From Clostridium isatidis (GTDB lineage: Bacteria; Bacillota; Clostridia; Clostridiales; Clostridiaceae), in contig NZ_CP016786.1 of NCBI RefSeq assembly GCF_002285495.1, forward strand, positions 1,812,001-1,876,000: a stretch of DNA of 64,000 nucleotides. Direction: 5' to 3'. A model generated the notes under the pieces. That model had not been told where the DNA came from, ran no database searches, and saw only the letters and a program-made list of their open reading frames with translations. The position numbers and the translations under genes were made by a program. Below, piece by piece: positions 34,500 to 44,131 of this stretch (the first letter of the stretch is position 1; every line of letters begins with the position of its first letter).

Positions 34500-35066
34500 T
34501 TATTCCTCCATTTCAATTTCATATTTTTTCGCTAAATCTGTTAAAATATCTAAATATTTTTTTGCTTCTTCAATTGTTTCTTTTTCAAAGCTTTCACATT
34601 CTTCATTAATTTTTTCAAGGGTTTCTGCCTTTAATTGTCTTCTTGCAAAATTATATATTACATTATCTTCTTTATGAATATGATCCTTTAATAAATTAGT
34701 ATATCCTACTGCATTTGCAACTATATCTAATTTGGCTTCTTCTTTTCCTTCTTTTAAATCCTTTAAGGCCTCATCAAGTCTTCTTATAAATAATCTTCCC
34801 CAATCATGTTCAACAAGCATACCTTGATTTACTACTTTTTCAGCAGTTGGTCCAATTTCCTCAACCATTTTATTAAATAAATAATCCTCTTCTTTCTTAT
34901 GATGATGTTTATCAGCATAATTTCTTATAAAGTCAATAATTTTGTCAAATTCATCAAAGTTCACTTGCCCGCCATTCATTATATTAAAAGAAACTTTTCT
35001 AACTATCTTTAACATAAGCTTAATATTTTTATGCTCTTCTACCATTAAATTAATAGCATCCATCAT
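34500..35066 (-). CDS. Hemerythrin HHE-domain protein
   Basis: From the ATG at 35066 (a GTG at 35072 directly abuts the upstream stop) the protein has 188 residues. It is a four-helix bundle with di-iron ligand motifs: MVEEHKNIK, DKHHHKKEEDYLF, VEHDWGR and LKDHIHKEDNVIY. Such proteins bind O2, NO or peroxide, or act as iron-redox sensors. It sits in a three-gene operon with an unknown helical protein upstream and a DUF1858 disulfide protein downstream. The set suggests oxygen or NO handling in an anaerobe. Confidence 0.9.
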   Translation of the reverse strand: MMDAINLMVEEHKNIKLMLKIVRKVSFNIMNGGQVNFDEFDKIIDFIRNYADKHHHKKEEDYLFNKMVEEIGPTAEKVVNQGMLVEHDWGRLFIRRLDEALKDLKEGKEEAKLDIVANAVGYTNLLKDHIHKEDNVIYNFARRQLKAETLEKINEECESFEKETIEEAKKYLDILTDLAKKYEIEMEE

Positions 35067-35072
35067 CTTCAC

Positions 35073-35711
35073 CTACCTTATTCTTTCTATTACCATTTCA
35101 ATTTCAGATAACTTTCTATATTGGAAGTTAGCATTTACTTCTTCAACAAAAGTTTTTATCCATAAATCTCTTAATCCATAGAAATAATTTACATCGATAT
35201 TTTTATCTTCCCAAATATCTTTGTGAACACAAATTCTTCTTTCCCATAGAACTTTGTCTTCTTCATACTCTATTATTAAATTAACTCTATCACAAGGCAT
35301 CCCATCTAAAATATAGTCATTTACTAAATTATAAATAGCTATTGCATCCTCTGCTGCTTTATTATTTCCCTTAACTTCTTCTGCAGCAGCAGTTCCTTGG
35401 CTTATATAAATTTCTTCTATTTTTTTATTAATATATTCAATTTTTAATAATTCTGCAGTTAATGCTGAAAGTCTATTTTCAGCTATTATTATTCTATCTT
35501 GTAACCAACCATGAATATTTCCTTGATCTATAATTTCTTCTAGAGGTCTATTTTCGACCTTTTCACCATATTTTTCATCTAAACTTTTTAAAATTTCTTC
35601 TGTATTTAATCCTTCATTTTTTGCAAGTTTTTCTAATTCTACTTCTAAATTTTGAAACCATATTATTTTATTAAACATCCAATAATGTATTTTCCCTAAA
35701 AATAAACTCAT
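35073..35711 (-). CDS. Helical protein of unknown function, hemerythrin neighbour
   Basis: The start is placed at the ATG 35711 because GGAGG lies 7 bases upstream; an upstream ATG at 35735 has none. This gives 212 residues, without signal peptide or membrane segment, mostly helical, with several Trp and Tyr in the C-terminal part (ERRICVHKDIWEDKNIDVNYFYGLRDLWIKT). I do not recognise the family and see no Cys pair, P-loop or metal cluster motif. The hemerythrin gene follows after 6 bases, so the two are certainly co-transcribed. A partner or regulator of the hemerythrin protein is a reasonable guess only. Confidence 0.7.
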   Translation of the reverse strand: MSLFLGKIHYWMFNKIIWFQNLEVELEKLAKNEGLNTEEILKSLDEKYGEKVENRPLEEIIDQGNIHGWLQDRIIIAENRLSALTAELLKIEYINKKIEEIYISQGTAAAEEVKGNNKAAEDAIAIYNLVNDYILDGMPCDRVNLIIEYEEDKVLWERRICVHKDIWEDKNIDVNYFYGLRDLWIKTFVEEVNANFQYRKLSEIEMVIERIR

Positions 35712-35824
35712 AATCTTCCTCCATACTTTTTTCATTTAATATTCTTAATGTGTATTTAGAATACCACAAATAAGTTAGTATTTCGGTAACAATGGTTACA
35801 CTCCTTAAAGAAAAACACCTTTTT

Positions 35825-36604
35825 TTATAAATTTAATTTTTCTATTATATCTAGTTTAATTTCCTTAGCAAAATTTAATCCCCACTCCATATTTTCAAGA
35901 TTTAATGGATTATGCGCATCAACCCCAATTATTCTTTTAACACTATATTCTTTAGACAATTCCCAAAATTCTTTTATAGGATAAGCATATCTTTCTCCTA
36001 AATTATATCTAATTACAGGCCTTCTAATTCCGTTTATATTTATTTCTATAGGCATATCTAATTTTTCCGCAGCCTCTAATATTCTTCTTGAAGCATTAAT
36101 TGTATTTTCATCCCAGTTTCTATAACTTATCCCAAAGAGGTCTGGATGTGCTAAATAATCAAATTTCCTGCTTTCCATTGATTTTATTACATAATCTGTA
36201 TAAGCTTTTAAACTCTCAGAATTTAAGTCTAAATCTCCTACATAATACCATTCATTTTTATATGGAAAAAAATGAACTCCTAAGATTAGATATTCAGCCT
36301 TATATTTTTCTCTTAACTCTTTATAAAGCCAATCATAATCTTCAAAATACTCACATTCCATTCCCTTTCTTATTGAAATTTCATTTTTGTATTTATCTTT
36401 TACTTCATCTATTTCTTTAAAATATTCAACTAATTCTTCATATTTCATTCTACTTACATTATCAATATTTTTACCTGGATGGGGCATATGATCTGATAAA
36501 CCAATTTCATCATATTCATTTTTTATCGCCTCAATAATATAATCTTTAACATTTCCTACTGCATGATTACATCTAAAATTATGTGTATGATAGTTAGTTT
36601 TCAT
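35825..36604 (-). CDS. PHP-domain phosphatase, HisJ-type histidinol-phosphatase family
   Basis: The 259-residue protein has the PHP metal-binding motifs NYHTHNFRCNHA, IGLSDHMPHPG, KGMECEY, LGVHFF, YLAHPDLFG and GVDAHNP. This is the set of the HisJ/HisK branch, which dephosphorylates histidinol phosphate. No other histidine biosynthesis genes are present in the window, so its substrate here may be different. AAAGGATTG precedes the ATG. It stands alone between the hemerythrin operon and the divergent threonine aldolase gene. Confidence 0.85.
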   Translation of the reverse strand: MKTNYHTHNFRCNHAVGNVKDYIIEAIKNEYDEIGLSDHMPHPGKNIDNVSRMKYEELVEYFKEIDEVKDKYKNEISIRKGMECEYFEDYDWLYKELREKYKAEYLILGVHFFPYKNEWYYVGDLDLNSESLKAYTDYVIKSMESRKFDYLAHPDLFGISYRNWDENTINASRRILEAAEKLDMPIEININGIRRPVIRYNLGERYAYPIKEFWELSKEYSVKRIIGVDAHNPLNLENMEWGLNFAKEIKLDIIEKLNL

Positions 36605-36777
36605 TTTTCATCAATCCTTTTTATTTATGTAATATTATCATTTATATAATATCATAACTATAGATTATATCCAATCAGCTCATTCAATTCAGAATTCTAA
36701 CAATATTTTCTATATATTTTACCAATTAATTTCATTATAATATAATAGAATTAATTGTTGTAAAAGGAGCGTTAGCA

Positions 36778-37818
36778 ATGAAAAATTTTATAGATTTAAG
36801 AAGTGATACAGTTACTCTACAGCCAGATTTTATGAAAGAAGCTATGTTTAAGGCAGAAGTTGGTGATGATGTATATGGTGATGATACTACTATTAATGAA
36901 TTAGAAAAATTAGCCGCAGAAATTGTTGGAAAAGAAGCAGCATTATTTGTTCCTTCTGGTACCTTTGGAAACCAGCTAGCATTATTTACTCACTGCAAAA
37001 GGGGCAGCGAAGTTATTTTAGCTGATTCTAATCATATTGTTGTTCATGAAGTTGGTGCAAGTGCTATAATTGCAGGCGTCCAGCTTAGGACAATAGAAAC
37101 TCTAAATGGAGTTATTACAAAAGGAGATATTGAAAAAAGAATCAGATTTGAAGAAGAAGATATCCATTTCCCTTCAACTTCTTTAATATGTATTGAAAAT
37201 GCCCATTCAAGCGGAAATGTCCTATCTCTAGAAAATATGAAAGAAGTATATGAAACTGCCAAAAAATATAATTTACCTGTTCATTTAGATGGAGCCAGAA
37301 TTTTTAATGCAGCTACATATTTAAATGTTGATGTTAAAGAAATCGCCAAATATTGTAATTCTGTTATGTTCTGTCTTTCTAAGGGATTATGCGCACCAGT
37401 TGGATCTATTTTAGCTGGGGATGCTGAATTTATAAAAAGAGCAAGAAAGAAAAGAAAAGTTTTAGGAGGTGGACTTAGACAAGCCGGTTATTTAGCTGCA
37501 GCTGGTATAGTAGCCTTAAAGGATATGACTAAAAGATTAAAAGATGATCATGATAATGCTAAGTTCCTTGCAGAGGAACTAGATAAAATTCCAGATTTAA
37601 CTGTTGATTTAAATAATGTAAAAATTAATATGGTTTTCTTTAAATTCAATAAAGAAATTAATACTAAAGCCTTAACTGAATATTTCAAAAAAAACGGAAT
37701 TAAAATCAATGATGCAGAAAATGGCAAATTGAGATTTGTAACTCACTACTGGATAACAAAAGAAAATATTTATAAAATAATAAAAACTATGAAAGACTTC
37801 TTAGCAAAGTCTATATAA
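36778..37818 (+). CDS. Low-specificity L-threonine aldolase
   Basis: This 346-residue PLP enzyme cleaves threonine or allo-threonine to glycine and acetaldehyde. Family motifs are DLRSDTVTLQ at the N-terminus, the cofactor-binding GTFGNQLALFTHC, the HLDGARIFNAA segment, and the Schiff-base lysine in FCLSKGLCAPVGS. AAAAGGAGCG precedes the ATG; TATAAT at 36741 is a likely -10. It is convergent with a glycine/alanine symporter gene controlled by a glycine riboswitch, so two genes touching glycine supply sit side by side. Confidence 0.93.
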   Translation: MKNFIDLRSDTVTLQPDFMKEAMFKAEVGDDVYGDDTTINELEKLAAEIVGKEAALFVPSGTFGNQLALFTHCKRGSEVILADSNHIVVHEVGASAIIAGVQLRTIETLNGVITKGDIEKRIRFEEEDIHFPSTSLICIENAHSSGNVLSLENMKEVYETAKKYNLPVHLDGARIFNAATYLNVDVKEIAKYCNSVMFCLSKGLCAPVGSILAGDAEFIKRARKKRKVLGGGLRQAGYLAAAGIVALKDMTKRLKDDHDNAKFLAEELDKIPDLTVDLNNVKINMVFFKFNKEINTKALTEYFKKNGIKINDAENGKLRFVTHYWITKENIYKIIKTMKDFLAKSI

Positions 37819-37824
37819 TCAAAA

Positions 37825-37883
37825 AAACTACTAAGGCATACAGGATTAACTTATTAAGACCAAATCTCGTACCTTAGTAGTTT
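37825..37883. terminator. Terminator between threonine aldolase and symporter genes
   Basis: AAACTACTAAGG (37825-37836) and CCTTAGTAGTTT (37872-37883) pair perfectly around a 35-base loop, between two convergent genes. A T-run or A-run flanks each side. Confidence 0.7.
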
Positions 37884-37910
37884 ATAAAAGCTTAACTCTT
37901 CTTTACATAG

Positions 37911-39329
37911 CTATTTCACTTCTTTAACATATCTATCTAAACTAATCTTTGTTTTTTCCTTTTTTTCCTTTAGTTTTTCTAAATAAATGTTTGTTTCACT
38001 AACAATTACTTCTCTAAGACCTATAAGACCTATCAAATTAGGTATAGCCATAAGCCCATTTACTATATCAGCAATTCCTAATATTAAACCTAAAGGTAAA
38101 AAGGAGCCAATTGCTACAAGAACTATAAATATAATTTTATAAGGCTTAATTGCTTTTACTCCAGCAAGATACTCTATGCATCTTTCACCATAATAATTCC
38201 ATCCAATTATAGTTGTAAAAGCAAAGAAAATAAGGCCAAGGTTAACAATATATACTCCTAAATTACCAAGTGGAATACCAGCTTTAAAAGCAGCTGTAGT
38301 TAAAGCAGTTCCTTCTAAATTTCCTTCATACATACCTGTTAAAATTATTACTATTCCTGTCATTGTACAAACAACCATTGTATCAATAAAGGTTCCAGTC
38401 ATTGATACTAATCCCTGTCTTGCTGGAGACTTTGTCTTTGCAGCTGCTGCAGCTATAGGAGCTGAGCCAAGGCCTGATTCATTAGAAAATAGCCCCCTGC
38501 TAACTCCACTTCTCATTGCAGTTAAAATAGTAATTCCTATTGATCCACCTAAAACTGCTTTTGGCTTAAAAGCGCCTAAAAGAATTAACTTTATTGCTTC
38601 TGGTATTTTTTCTAAATTAAGAACTAATACTATTATTGCTCCAATACCATAAAGAATTGCCATAAAAGGAACTATTTTTTCAGATACACTTGCTATTCTT
38701 TTAATCCCACCTAAAGTAACTAAAGCAACTATTATTGTAATTATGGCAGCTGTTACTACTAGGGGTATATTAAAAGTTAACTTAACAGCCTCAGATATAG
38801 ATTTAACTTGTCCAAATGTACCTATGCCAAGTAAAGCTACTCCCACTCCAAATATAGCAAAAATCTTTGCAAGCCATCTTAAGCCAAGACCCTTTTCTAT
38901 ATAATACATAGGTCCCCCAGACATTTCTCCATTTTCATCTTTTTCTCTATATTTTATTGCAAGTAATCCTTCTGCATATTTGGTTGCCATTCCAAAAAAA
39001 GCTGCAACTAACATCCAAAATAATGCTCCTGGTCCTCCAGTTTTAATAGCAGCAGCTACACCAACAATGTTTCCTGTTCCAACAGTAGCAGATAGAGCAG
39101 TACATAAGGCTCCAAAACTACTTACATCTCCTACTAATTCTCCACTTTCTTTTTCTTCCTTTTCAAAAATATACTTAAGAGCTAAAGGCATCCTAAATAC
39201 TTGTATAAATCCAAGCCTAAAGGTAAGATAAATTCCTGTTCCCACTAATAAAATTAAAAATGGCGGTCCAAGTAATACAGCTCCTATCTTATTTACTGCT
39301 GCTTCCATGTTTTCTAAAATTTCTAGCAT
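37911..39329 (-). CDS. Sodium:alanine/glycine symporter (AGCS family)
   Basis: The 472-residue transporter has about eleven membrane segments and the AGCS signatures: ALSATVGTGNIVGVAAAI, GPGALFWMLVAAFFGMATKYAEG, and the mid-protein SRGLFSNESGLGSAPIAAAAA. It imports glycine or alanine with sodium. The tandem glycine riboswitch in its leader points to glycine as the substrate. AAGGAGGA at 39337-39344 is the ribosome binding site and is also a pairing partner in the proposed switch. The gene is transcribed alone. Confidence 0.95.
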   Translation of the reverse strand: MLEILENMEAAVNKIGAVLLGPPFLILLVGTGIYLTFRLGFIQVFRMPLALKYIFEKEEKESGELVGDVSSFGALCTALSATVGTGNIVGVAAAIKTGGPGALFWMLVAAFFGMATKYAEGLLAIKYREKDENGEMSGGPMYYIEKGLGLRWLAKIFAIFGVGVALLGIGTFGQVKSISEAVKLTFNIPLVVTAAIITIIVALVTLGGIKRIASVSEKIVPFMAILYGIGAIIVLVLNLEKIPEAIKLILLGAFKPKAVLGGSIGITILTAMRSGVSRGLFSNESGLGSAPIAAAAAKTKSPARQGLVSMTGTFIDTMVVCTMTGIVIILTGMYEGNLEGTALTTAAFKAGIPLGNLGVYIVNLGLIFFAFTTIIGWNYYGERCIEYLAGVKAIKPYKIIFIVLVAIGSFLPLGLILGIADIVNGLMAIPNLIGLIGLREVIVSETNIYLEKLKEKKEKTKISLDRYVKEVK

Positions 39330-39336
39330 AAAAAAA

Positions 39337-39411
39337 TCCTCCTTAATATTTTTATTATGGAGGAGAATAGGTAAAAAAGCCTATATATTTATAAGCCTAT
39401 ACCATTCCCCT
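39337..39411 (-). promoter_or_regulatory. Expression platform of the glycine riboswitch, anti-Shine-Dalgarno type
   Basis: Read on the minus strand, AGGGGAATGG (39402-39411, the 3' side of P1 in aptamer 2) can pair with CCTATTCTCC (39362-39371). The adjacent TCCTCC (39359-39364) can instead pair with the GGAGGA of the ribosome binding site (39337-39342). The two pairings exclude each other. There is no U-run after a hairpin, so control looks translational. Glycine should favour P1, release the anti-SD and block translation. Confidence 0.55.
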
Positions 39412-39568
39412 GTCCTTTTACCTGAGAGTTTGAGTAATAAAATTACTTTGCTCCTTCGGTGCTCTTTCGAGTCTCTCCAAGGGTTCGTCCAATAGTGGTC
39501 CTTTTACCTGAAAGATTTACTTCTTCGGTGGGCAATTGTACCTCTCTCCCACTATCTTCATCCGAACA
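39402..39568 (-). promoter_or_regulatory. Tandem glycine riboswitch (two aptamers)
   Basis: On the minus strand the leader starts GTTCGGATGAAGATAGTGGG. Aptamer 1 has P1 ATAGTG/CACTAT (39550-39555 with 39492-39497) and aptamer 2 has P1 CCCTT/AGGGG. Each carries GGAGAG near its 5' side and CAGGTAAAAGGAC near its 3' side, the glycine-binding core. Leader GTTCG pairs with linker CGAAC (39563-39567 with 39483-39487), forming the P0/kink-turn known from tandem glycine riboswitches. Confidence 0.95.
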
Positions 39569-39585
39569 TATTTAATTTTTATTGA

Positions 39586-39614
39586 ATTATATATTAATAT
39601 TTAGCTAAATGCAA
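39586..39614 (-). promoter_or_regulatory. Sigma-A promoter of the riboswitch-symporter transcript
   Basis: On the minus strand, TTGCAT, a 17-bp spacer and TATAAT lie just upstream, with the -10 ending about 17 bases before the P0 helix of the riboswitch. This places the RNA start at the beginning of the aptamer. Confidence 0.8.
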
Positions 39615-39690
39615 TATAATTTTAAAATATAAGGAGTAATTTTATTAATTCTTTATAATAATATATGAAATAATATAAAATTGCAAAATA

Positions 39691-39725
39691 GACTATGTAA
39701 AAAGAGCGCATTTTCTTACATAGTC
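39691..39725 (-). terminator. Terminator of the MacB-like transporter gene
   Basis: GACTATGTAA and TTACATAGTC pair over 10 bp with a 15-base loop. The rest of 39615-39789 shows nothing else. Confidence 0.75.
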
Positions 39726-39789
39726 TTAATTATAAATTTCATTTCTCTAAAAATATATTCTAATTATGTATCTAAAGTATTAATTGAAA

Positions 39790-42138
39790 CTATTCACTTC
39801 TCAATGCTTCTACTGGATCTTTCTTCGCTGCATTCTTTGCAGGAATAAATCCACCTAGCATAGTTAATAATACACTAATTATTACAAGTAATATTGCATG
39901 AACTGGATTTAAAACTGCAACATTTTCTAAATCAGTTAATCTATATAATATCCTATTTGTTGGGAAGGTTAAAAGCCAAGCTATAAATATTCCAAGAAAT
40001 CCTGAAAGAGATCCAATAATAAAAGTTTCGGCATTAAATACTCTTGAAATATCTTTTTTTCTTGCACCTAAGGCCCTTAACACACCTATTTCCTTTGTTC
40101 TTTCCAAAACAGATATAGATGTAATAATTCCAACCATGATTAATGAAACTACTAAAGATATGGCTGCAAAAGCAATAAGAACCATTGTTATTGCATCCAT
40201 TATTCCACTTGATAAACTTACAATTGTACTTGCCATATCATTGTAAATTATCATATCATCTTTTTCTTTTCCTTCATTCCATTTATCTAAATATGACACT
40301 ATTTCATCTTTTGTTGTAAAATCTTTTGGATATAAAGTTATCATATAAGGAACCTCAGTTGCACCTAAAGATGCTAGGATATTTTCTTTAGTATTTATAC
40401 TCGAACTTTCCATCATCATTGGGCTGCCATTTGATGTTGAAAAACTTTCCCCAGTGAACACATTATAATCTGCCTCTAATTGAGCTTTAACTACTTCTGA
40501 ATTTTTTGCATTTTCAATAAAGTTTTTACTTAACTCATCTGAATATGCTAAGCCACTTTGTAAAACTGGAATACTTACATCTTCTTTAAGTCTTAAAATA
40601 CCTGAAATCTTTAATGAAATGGAATTTTTATTATTATAAAGACTACTCATATCACTAGGACTTGCTGCTAAAGTAAAGTAATTTCCAACCTTTTTATAGT
40701 AATCGTCATTTAATACAGCTTTTATTTCATATCCAACTATATCCTTAAACTCTATTCTTTCTGTACTGCTATCTATCCCTAAAGCATCTAAAATCTTAGT
40801 ATCAATTTTGTTATATTCATCAACAACTAATATTAAATCATTCATTGTTTTAGGATAACTTCCATATAATAAATCATAATTCTTTTCTAAATATCCTTCC
40901 TTACTTTCTCCTGTGCTTATTGGATATGAAGATAAATTTAAATCTTGTGAATTTATTGTTGTTGCAACACCATCTATAATCTTTAATAAATTCATATTCA
41001 CTAAACGAGTATAAGATAAGCCTGATAGTAGATTTTTATCCATATCTTCAATATAATCTACATATTCTTCAGTTATAACATTTTTATGAATATCTTTATT
41101 TTCCTCCCTATTATAAGGATAAATAGCTTGATCCTCTGGATATTTTCCTTCATCTTCATCTAAACCAAGAGCCTTATTTCTTTCTCTCTTCATATCGTTA
41201 AAATCTATTTCTGTTGTAGTTTGAGTAATCATTATAGGAAAGCCTGATAAAGTTTCTGTTTCAAATATATCTATTTGCTTATCAAAACCATTTGATAAAG
41301 ATAATATCAAAGCTATTCCTATAATTCCTATACTTGAAGCAAAAGCAGTAAGAAAAGTCCTCATCTTCTTTGTTCTAATATTCATTCCTGATATTTTTAA
41401 GGCAGTAAAAAAACTCATACTTGTTTTTTTAAGATTATATAATAAATCACTTTTTTCTTCTTCTAGGGGATTAGAATCTGAAATTACTCTTCCATCTCTA
41501 AATTCTATTATTCTATCTGAATACTTATTTGCCAACTCTGGATTATGAGTAACCATAATAACAAGCTTATCTTTTGCTATATCCTTTATAAGCTCCATAA
41601 TTTGAATGCTTGTTTTAGTATCTAAAGCTCCTGTAGGCTCATCAGCTAGAATAATATCAGGATCATTAGCTAAAGCCCTTGCAATTGCAACTCTCTGCAT
41701 CTGTCCACCTGATAATTGATTTGGCCTTTTATGAATATGATCTTTTAAACCTACCCTTTCTAAGGCTTCCTTAGCTTTTCTATGCCTTTCTTTTGCAGAT
41801 ACTCCGCTTAATGTCATTCCTATTTCAACATTATCTAAAATACTCAAATGATTTATTAAATTATAACTTTGAAAAACAAAGCCTATACTATTATTTCTAT
41901 AAGCATCCCAATCTGAATTCTTAAAGTTCTTTGTTGATTTGCCGTTTATTATTAAATCTCCACTATCGTACCTATCTAAACCTCCAATAATATTTAAACA
42001 AGTAGTTTTGCCTGAACCACTAGGCCCTAAAATAGAAACAAACTCCTTTTCCCTAAAATTTAAATTTACGCCATCTAAAGCTACTTGTTTAAATTCACCT
42101 GTTATATAAGATTTTGTTATATTTTTAAGTGATAACAT
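39790..42138 (-). CDS. MacB-like ABC transporter, fused ATPase and FtsX-type permease
   Basis: The start is the ATG 42138 behind AGGAGG, giving 782 residues; the open frame extends farther up but without a usable site. The ATPase domain (1-230) has GPSGSGKTT, LSGGQMQRVAIARAL, and ILADEPTGALD. A first membrane segment follows at about 275-295 (TAFASSIGIIGIALILSLS), then a large outer domain of about 350 residues, then three segments with ISVLERTKEIGVLRALGARKKDI. This is the FtsX/MacB layout: a mechanotransmission pump rather than a channel transporter. Peptide or lipoprotein-related export is typical. It is transcribed alone. Confidence 0.92.
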   Translation of the reverse strand: MLSLKNITKSYITGEFKQVALDGVNLNFREKEFVSILGPSGSGKTTCLNIIGGLDRYDSGDLIINGKSTKNFKNSDWDAYRNNSIGFVFQSYNLINHLSILDNVEIGMTLSGVSAKERHRKAKEALERVGLKDHIHKRPNQLSGGQMQRVAIARALANDPDIILADEPTGALDTKTSIQIMELIKDIAKDKLVIMVTHNPELANKYSDRIIEFRDGRVISDSNPLEEEKSDLLYNLKKTSMSFFTALKISGMNIRTKKMRTFLTAFASSIGIIGIALILSLSNGFDKQIDIFETETLSGFPIMITQTTTEIDFNDMKRERNKALGLDEDEGKYPEDQAIYPYNREENKDIHKNVITEEYVDYIEDMDKNLLSGLSYTRLVNMNLLKIIDGVATTINSQDLNLSSYPISTGESKEGYLEKNYDLLYGSYPKTMNDLILVVDEYNKIDTKILDALGIDSSTERIEFKDIVGYEIKAVLNDDYYKKVGNYFTLAASPSDMSSLYNNKNSISLKISGILRLKEDVSIPVLQSGLAYSDELSKNFIENAKNSEVVKAQLEADYNVFTGESFSTSNGSPMMMESSSINTKENILASLGATEVPYMITLYPKDFTTKDEIVSYLDKWNEGKEKDDMIIYNDMASTIVSLSSGIMDAITMVLIAFAAISLVVSLIMVGIITSISVLERTKEIGVLRALGARKKDISRVFNAETFIIGSLSGFLGIFIAWLLTFPTNRILYRLTDLENVAVLNPVHAILLVIISVLLTMLGGFIPAKNAAKKDPVEALRSE

Positions 42139-42235
42139 TTTATTCCTCCTGTTAAAAAATATATTATAGATTATACACTTCTTTTCAATTTTATATATCA
42201 TATTTACAATATATTAACTATATTTTTACAAAAAA

Positions 42236-42257
42236 AATAGCTGATTAAACAGCCATT
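42236..42257 (-). terminator. Terminator of the alpha/beta hydrolase gene
   Basis: AATAGCTG and CAGCCATT pair over 8 bp (one wobble), 6-base loop, followed on the minus strand by a run of eight T. Confidence 0.8.
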
Positions 42258-42266
42258 GGGATATTT

Positions 42267-43250
42267 TTACAAATTATCAATAATAAACTTAAATATATTT
42301 ATACCAATATCTTTAATATTCTCCTGATTAAAATCTAAAAAATCATGACTTGTTCCTTCTAATGTTAATATTTTTACTTTATTCTTTGTATTAACTAATT
42401 TTTTATATAAGACTTCTGCATTTTTATAAGGAACTAGATTATCATCAGTACTATGAATTATTAAAGTATTAGGTTCTCCTGCTCCTATATGATTTATTGG
42501 ACTATATTCCTTTAAAATTTCTTCTTTCTCATCTCCTAAGGAATTTATTATTTCCTTAAAAGTGCTGTCAGCATTACTTATGTCTAAAGTACTTAAATCA
42601 GTTGGTCCAAATAAATCTATTAGGTATTTTATATTAGAATCATAATTCATTAAATCTCTATCATCTATAAAATCATCCTTTTCACTATAAGCAGCCATCA
42701 TAGCTAAATGAGCTCCAGAAGAAACTCCTATAATTCCAATATTATCTGTATCAAAATTATATATTTCTCTATTTTTATTTATCCATCTTATCGTATCTTT
42801 TATATCACAAATCTGCTTATAAAAAATCATTTCATCCTTCATAAGTTCATACTGAGTGCTTATTATAGTAAAGCCTTCTTCCCTAAAAAAATCTAAAATA
42901 GGTTCCATAAACTCTGGAATATCATTAGTTCCATAAGCCCAGCTTCCACCATGAACATATATTAATACTGGTGAAGCAGCTCTTTTTAATTTCTTAGGAC
43001 CATATATATCTAACGTTAATGGAACATTATTAGTATTTTTATATTCAATAGCATTATAATCAACAGTTATTAATTCCCTAATCTCTTCTTTATCCAAATT
43101 AGTGTCTATTGTAGTATTTTCTTCTGTAATATTTTTATATTTTTGATAAGCATGAAAATAAGTTGTAATTTTATCTTTTGATAAATAAAATCCTACAAGC
43201 AAAAAGCTTACAATAATAGTTGGAATAATTACTTTATATTTTCTTTTCAT
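42267..43250 (-). CDS. Membrane-anchored alpha/beta hydrolase (esterase/lipase type)
   Basis: The 327-residue protein has an N-terminal hydrophobic anchor (about 5-22). The hydrolase fold that follows has the oxyanion motif YVHGGSWAYG, the nucleophile elbow GVSSGAHLAM, the acid region HSTDDNLVPYKNAE and the catalytic His in EGTSHDFLDF. This is the hormone-sensitive-lipase/carboxylesterase (BD-FAE-like) branch. The anchor suggests it acts on the outer membrane face. AAGGGATGG precedes the ATG. The neighbours give no clue to the substrate. Confidence 0.88.
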   Translation of the reverse strand: MKRKYKVIIPTIIVSFLLVGFYLSKDKITTYFHAYQKYKNITEENTTIDTNLDKEEIRELITVDYNAIEYKNTNNVPLTLDIYGPKKLKRAASPVLIYVHGGSWAYGTNDIPEFMEPILDFFREEGFTIISTQYELMKDEMIFYKQICDIKDTIRWINKNREIYNFDTDNIGIIGVSSGAHLAMMAAYSEKDDFIDDRDLMNYDSNIKYLIDLFGPTDLSTLDISNADSTFKEIINSLGDEKEEILKEYSPINHIGAGEPNTLIIHSTDDNLVPYKNAEVLYKKLVNTKNKVKILTLEGTSHDFLDFNQENIKDIGINIFKFIIDNL

Positions 43251-43425
43251 ATACCATCCCTTTTAATTCAAATTATTTAACTAATAAATAACCTTAATAA
43301 AAATAATTAAGTATACTATAATAGTATATTATCAAGATTTATTAATATATAATAACTATATATATTATTTAATAATATATTTATAATTATGTAATAAACT
43401 TAATAAAATTTTTTTGGAGGAAAGC

Positions 43426-44064
<639 letters not shown>

Positions 44065-44092
44065 CAATAAAAATAGAAATTTAATAAATTAT

Positions 44093-44123
44093 AAAAAAGA
44101 AGATTAAATCAATCTTCTTTTTT
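44093..44123. terminator. Bidirectional terminator, GerMN gene and methyltransferase gene
   Basis: AAAAAAGAAGATT, loop AAATC, AATCTTCTTTTTT: a 13-bp stem between convergent genes with T-runs on both strands. Confidence 0.9.
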
Positions 44124-44131
44124 ATTTCTTT

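Noticed and set aside
39790..42201. Start of the MacB-like gene at 42201
   Set aside because: The added 21 residues have no ribosome binding site, whereas AGGAGG precedes the ATG at 42138 and the ATPase family starts there.
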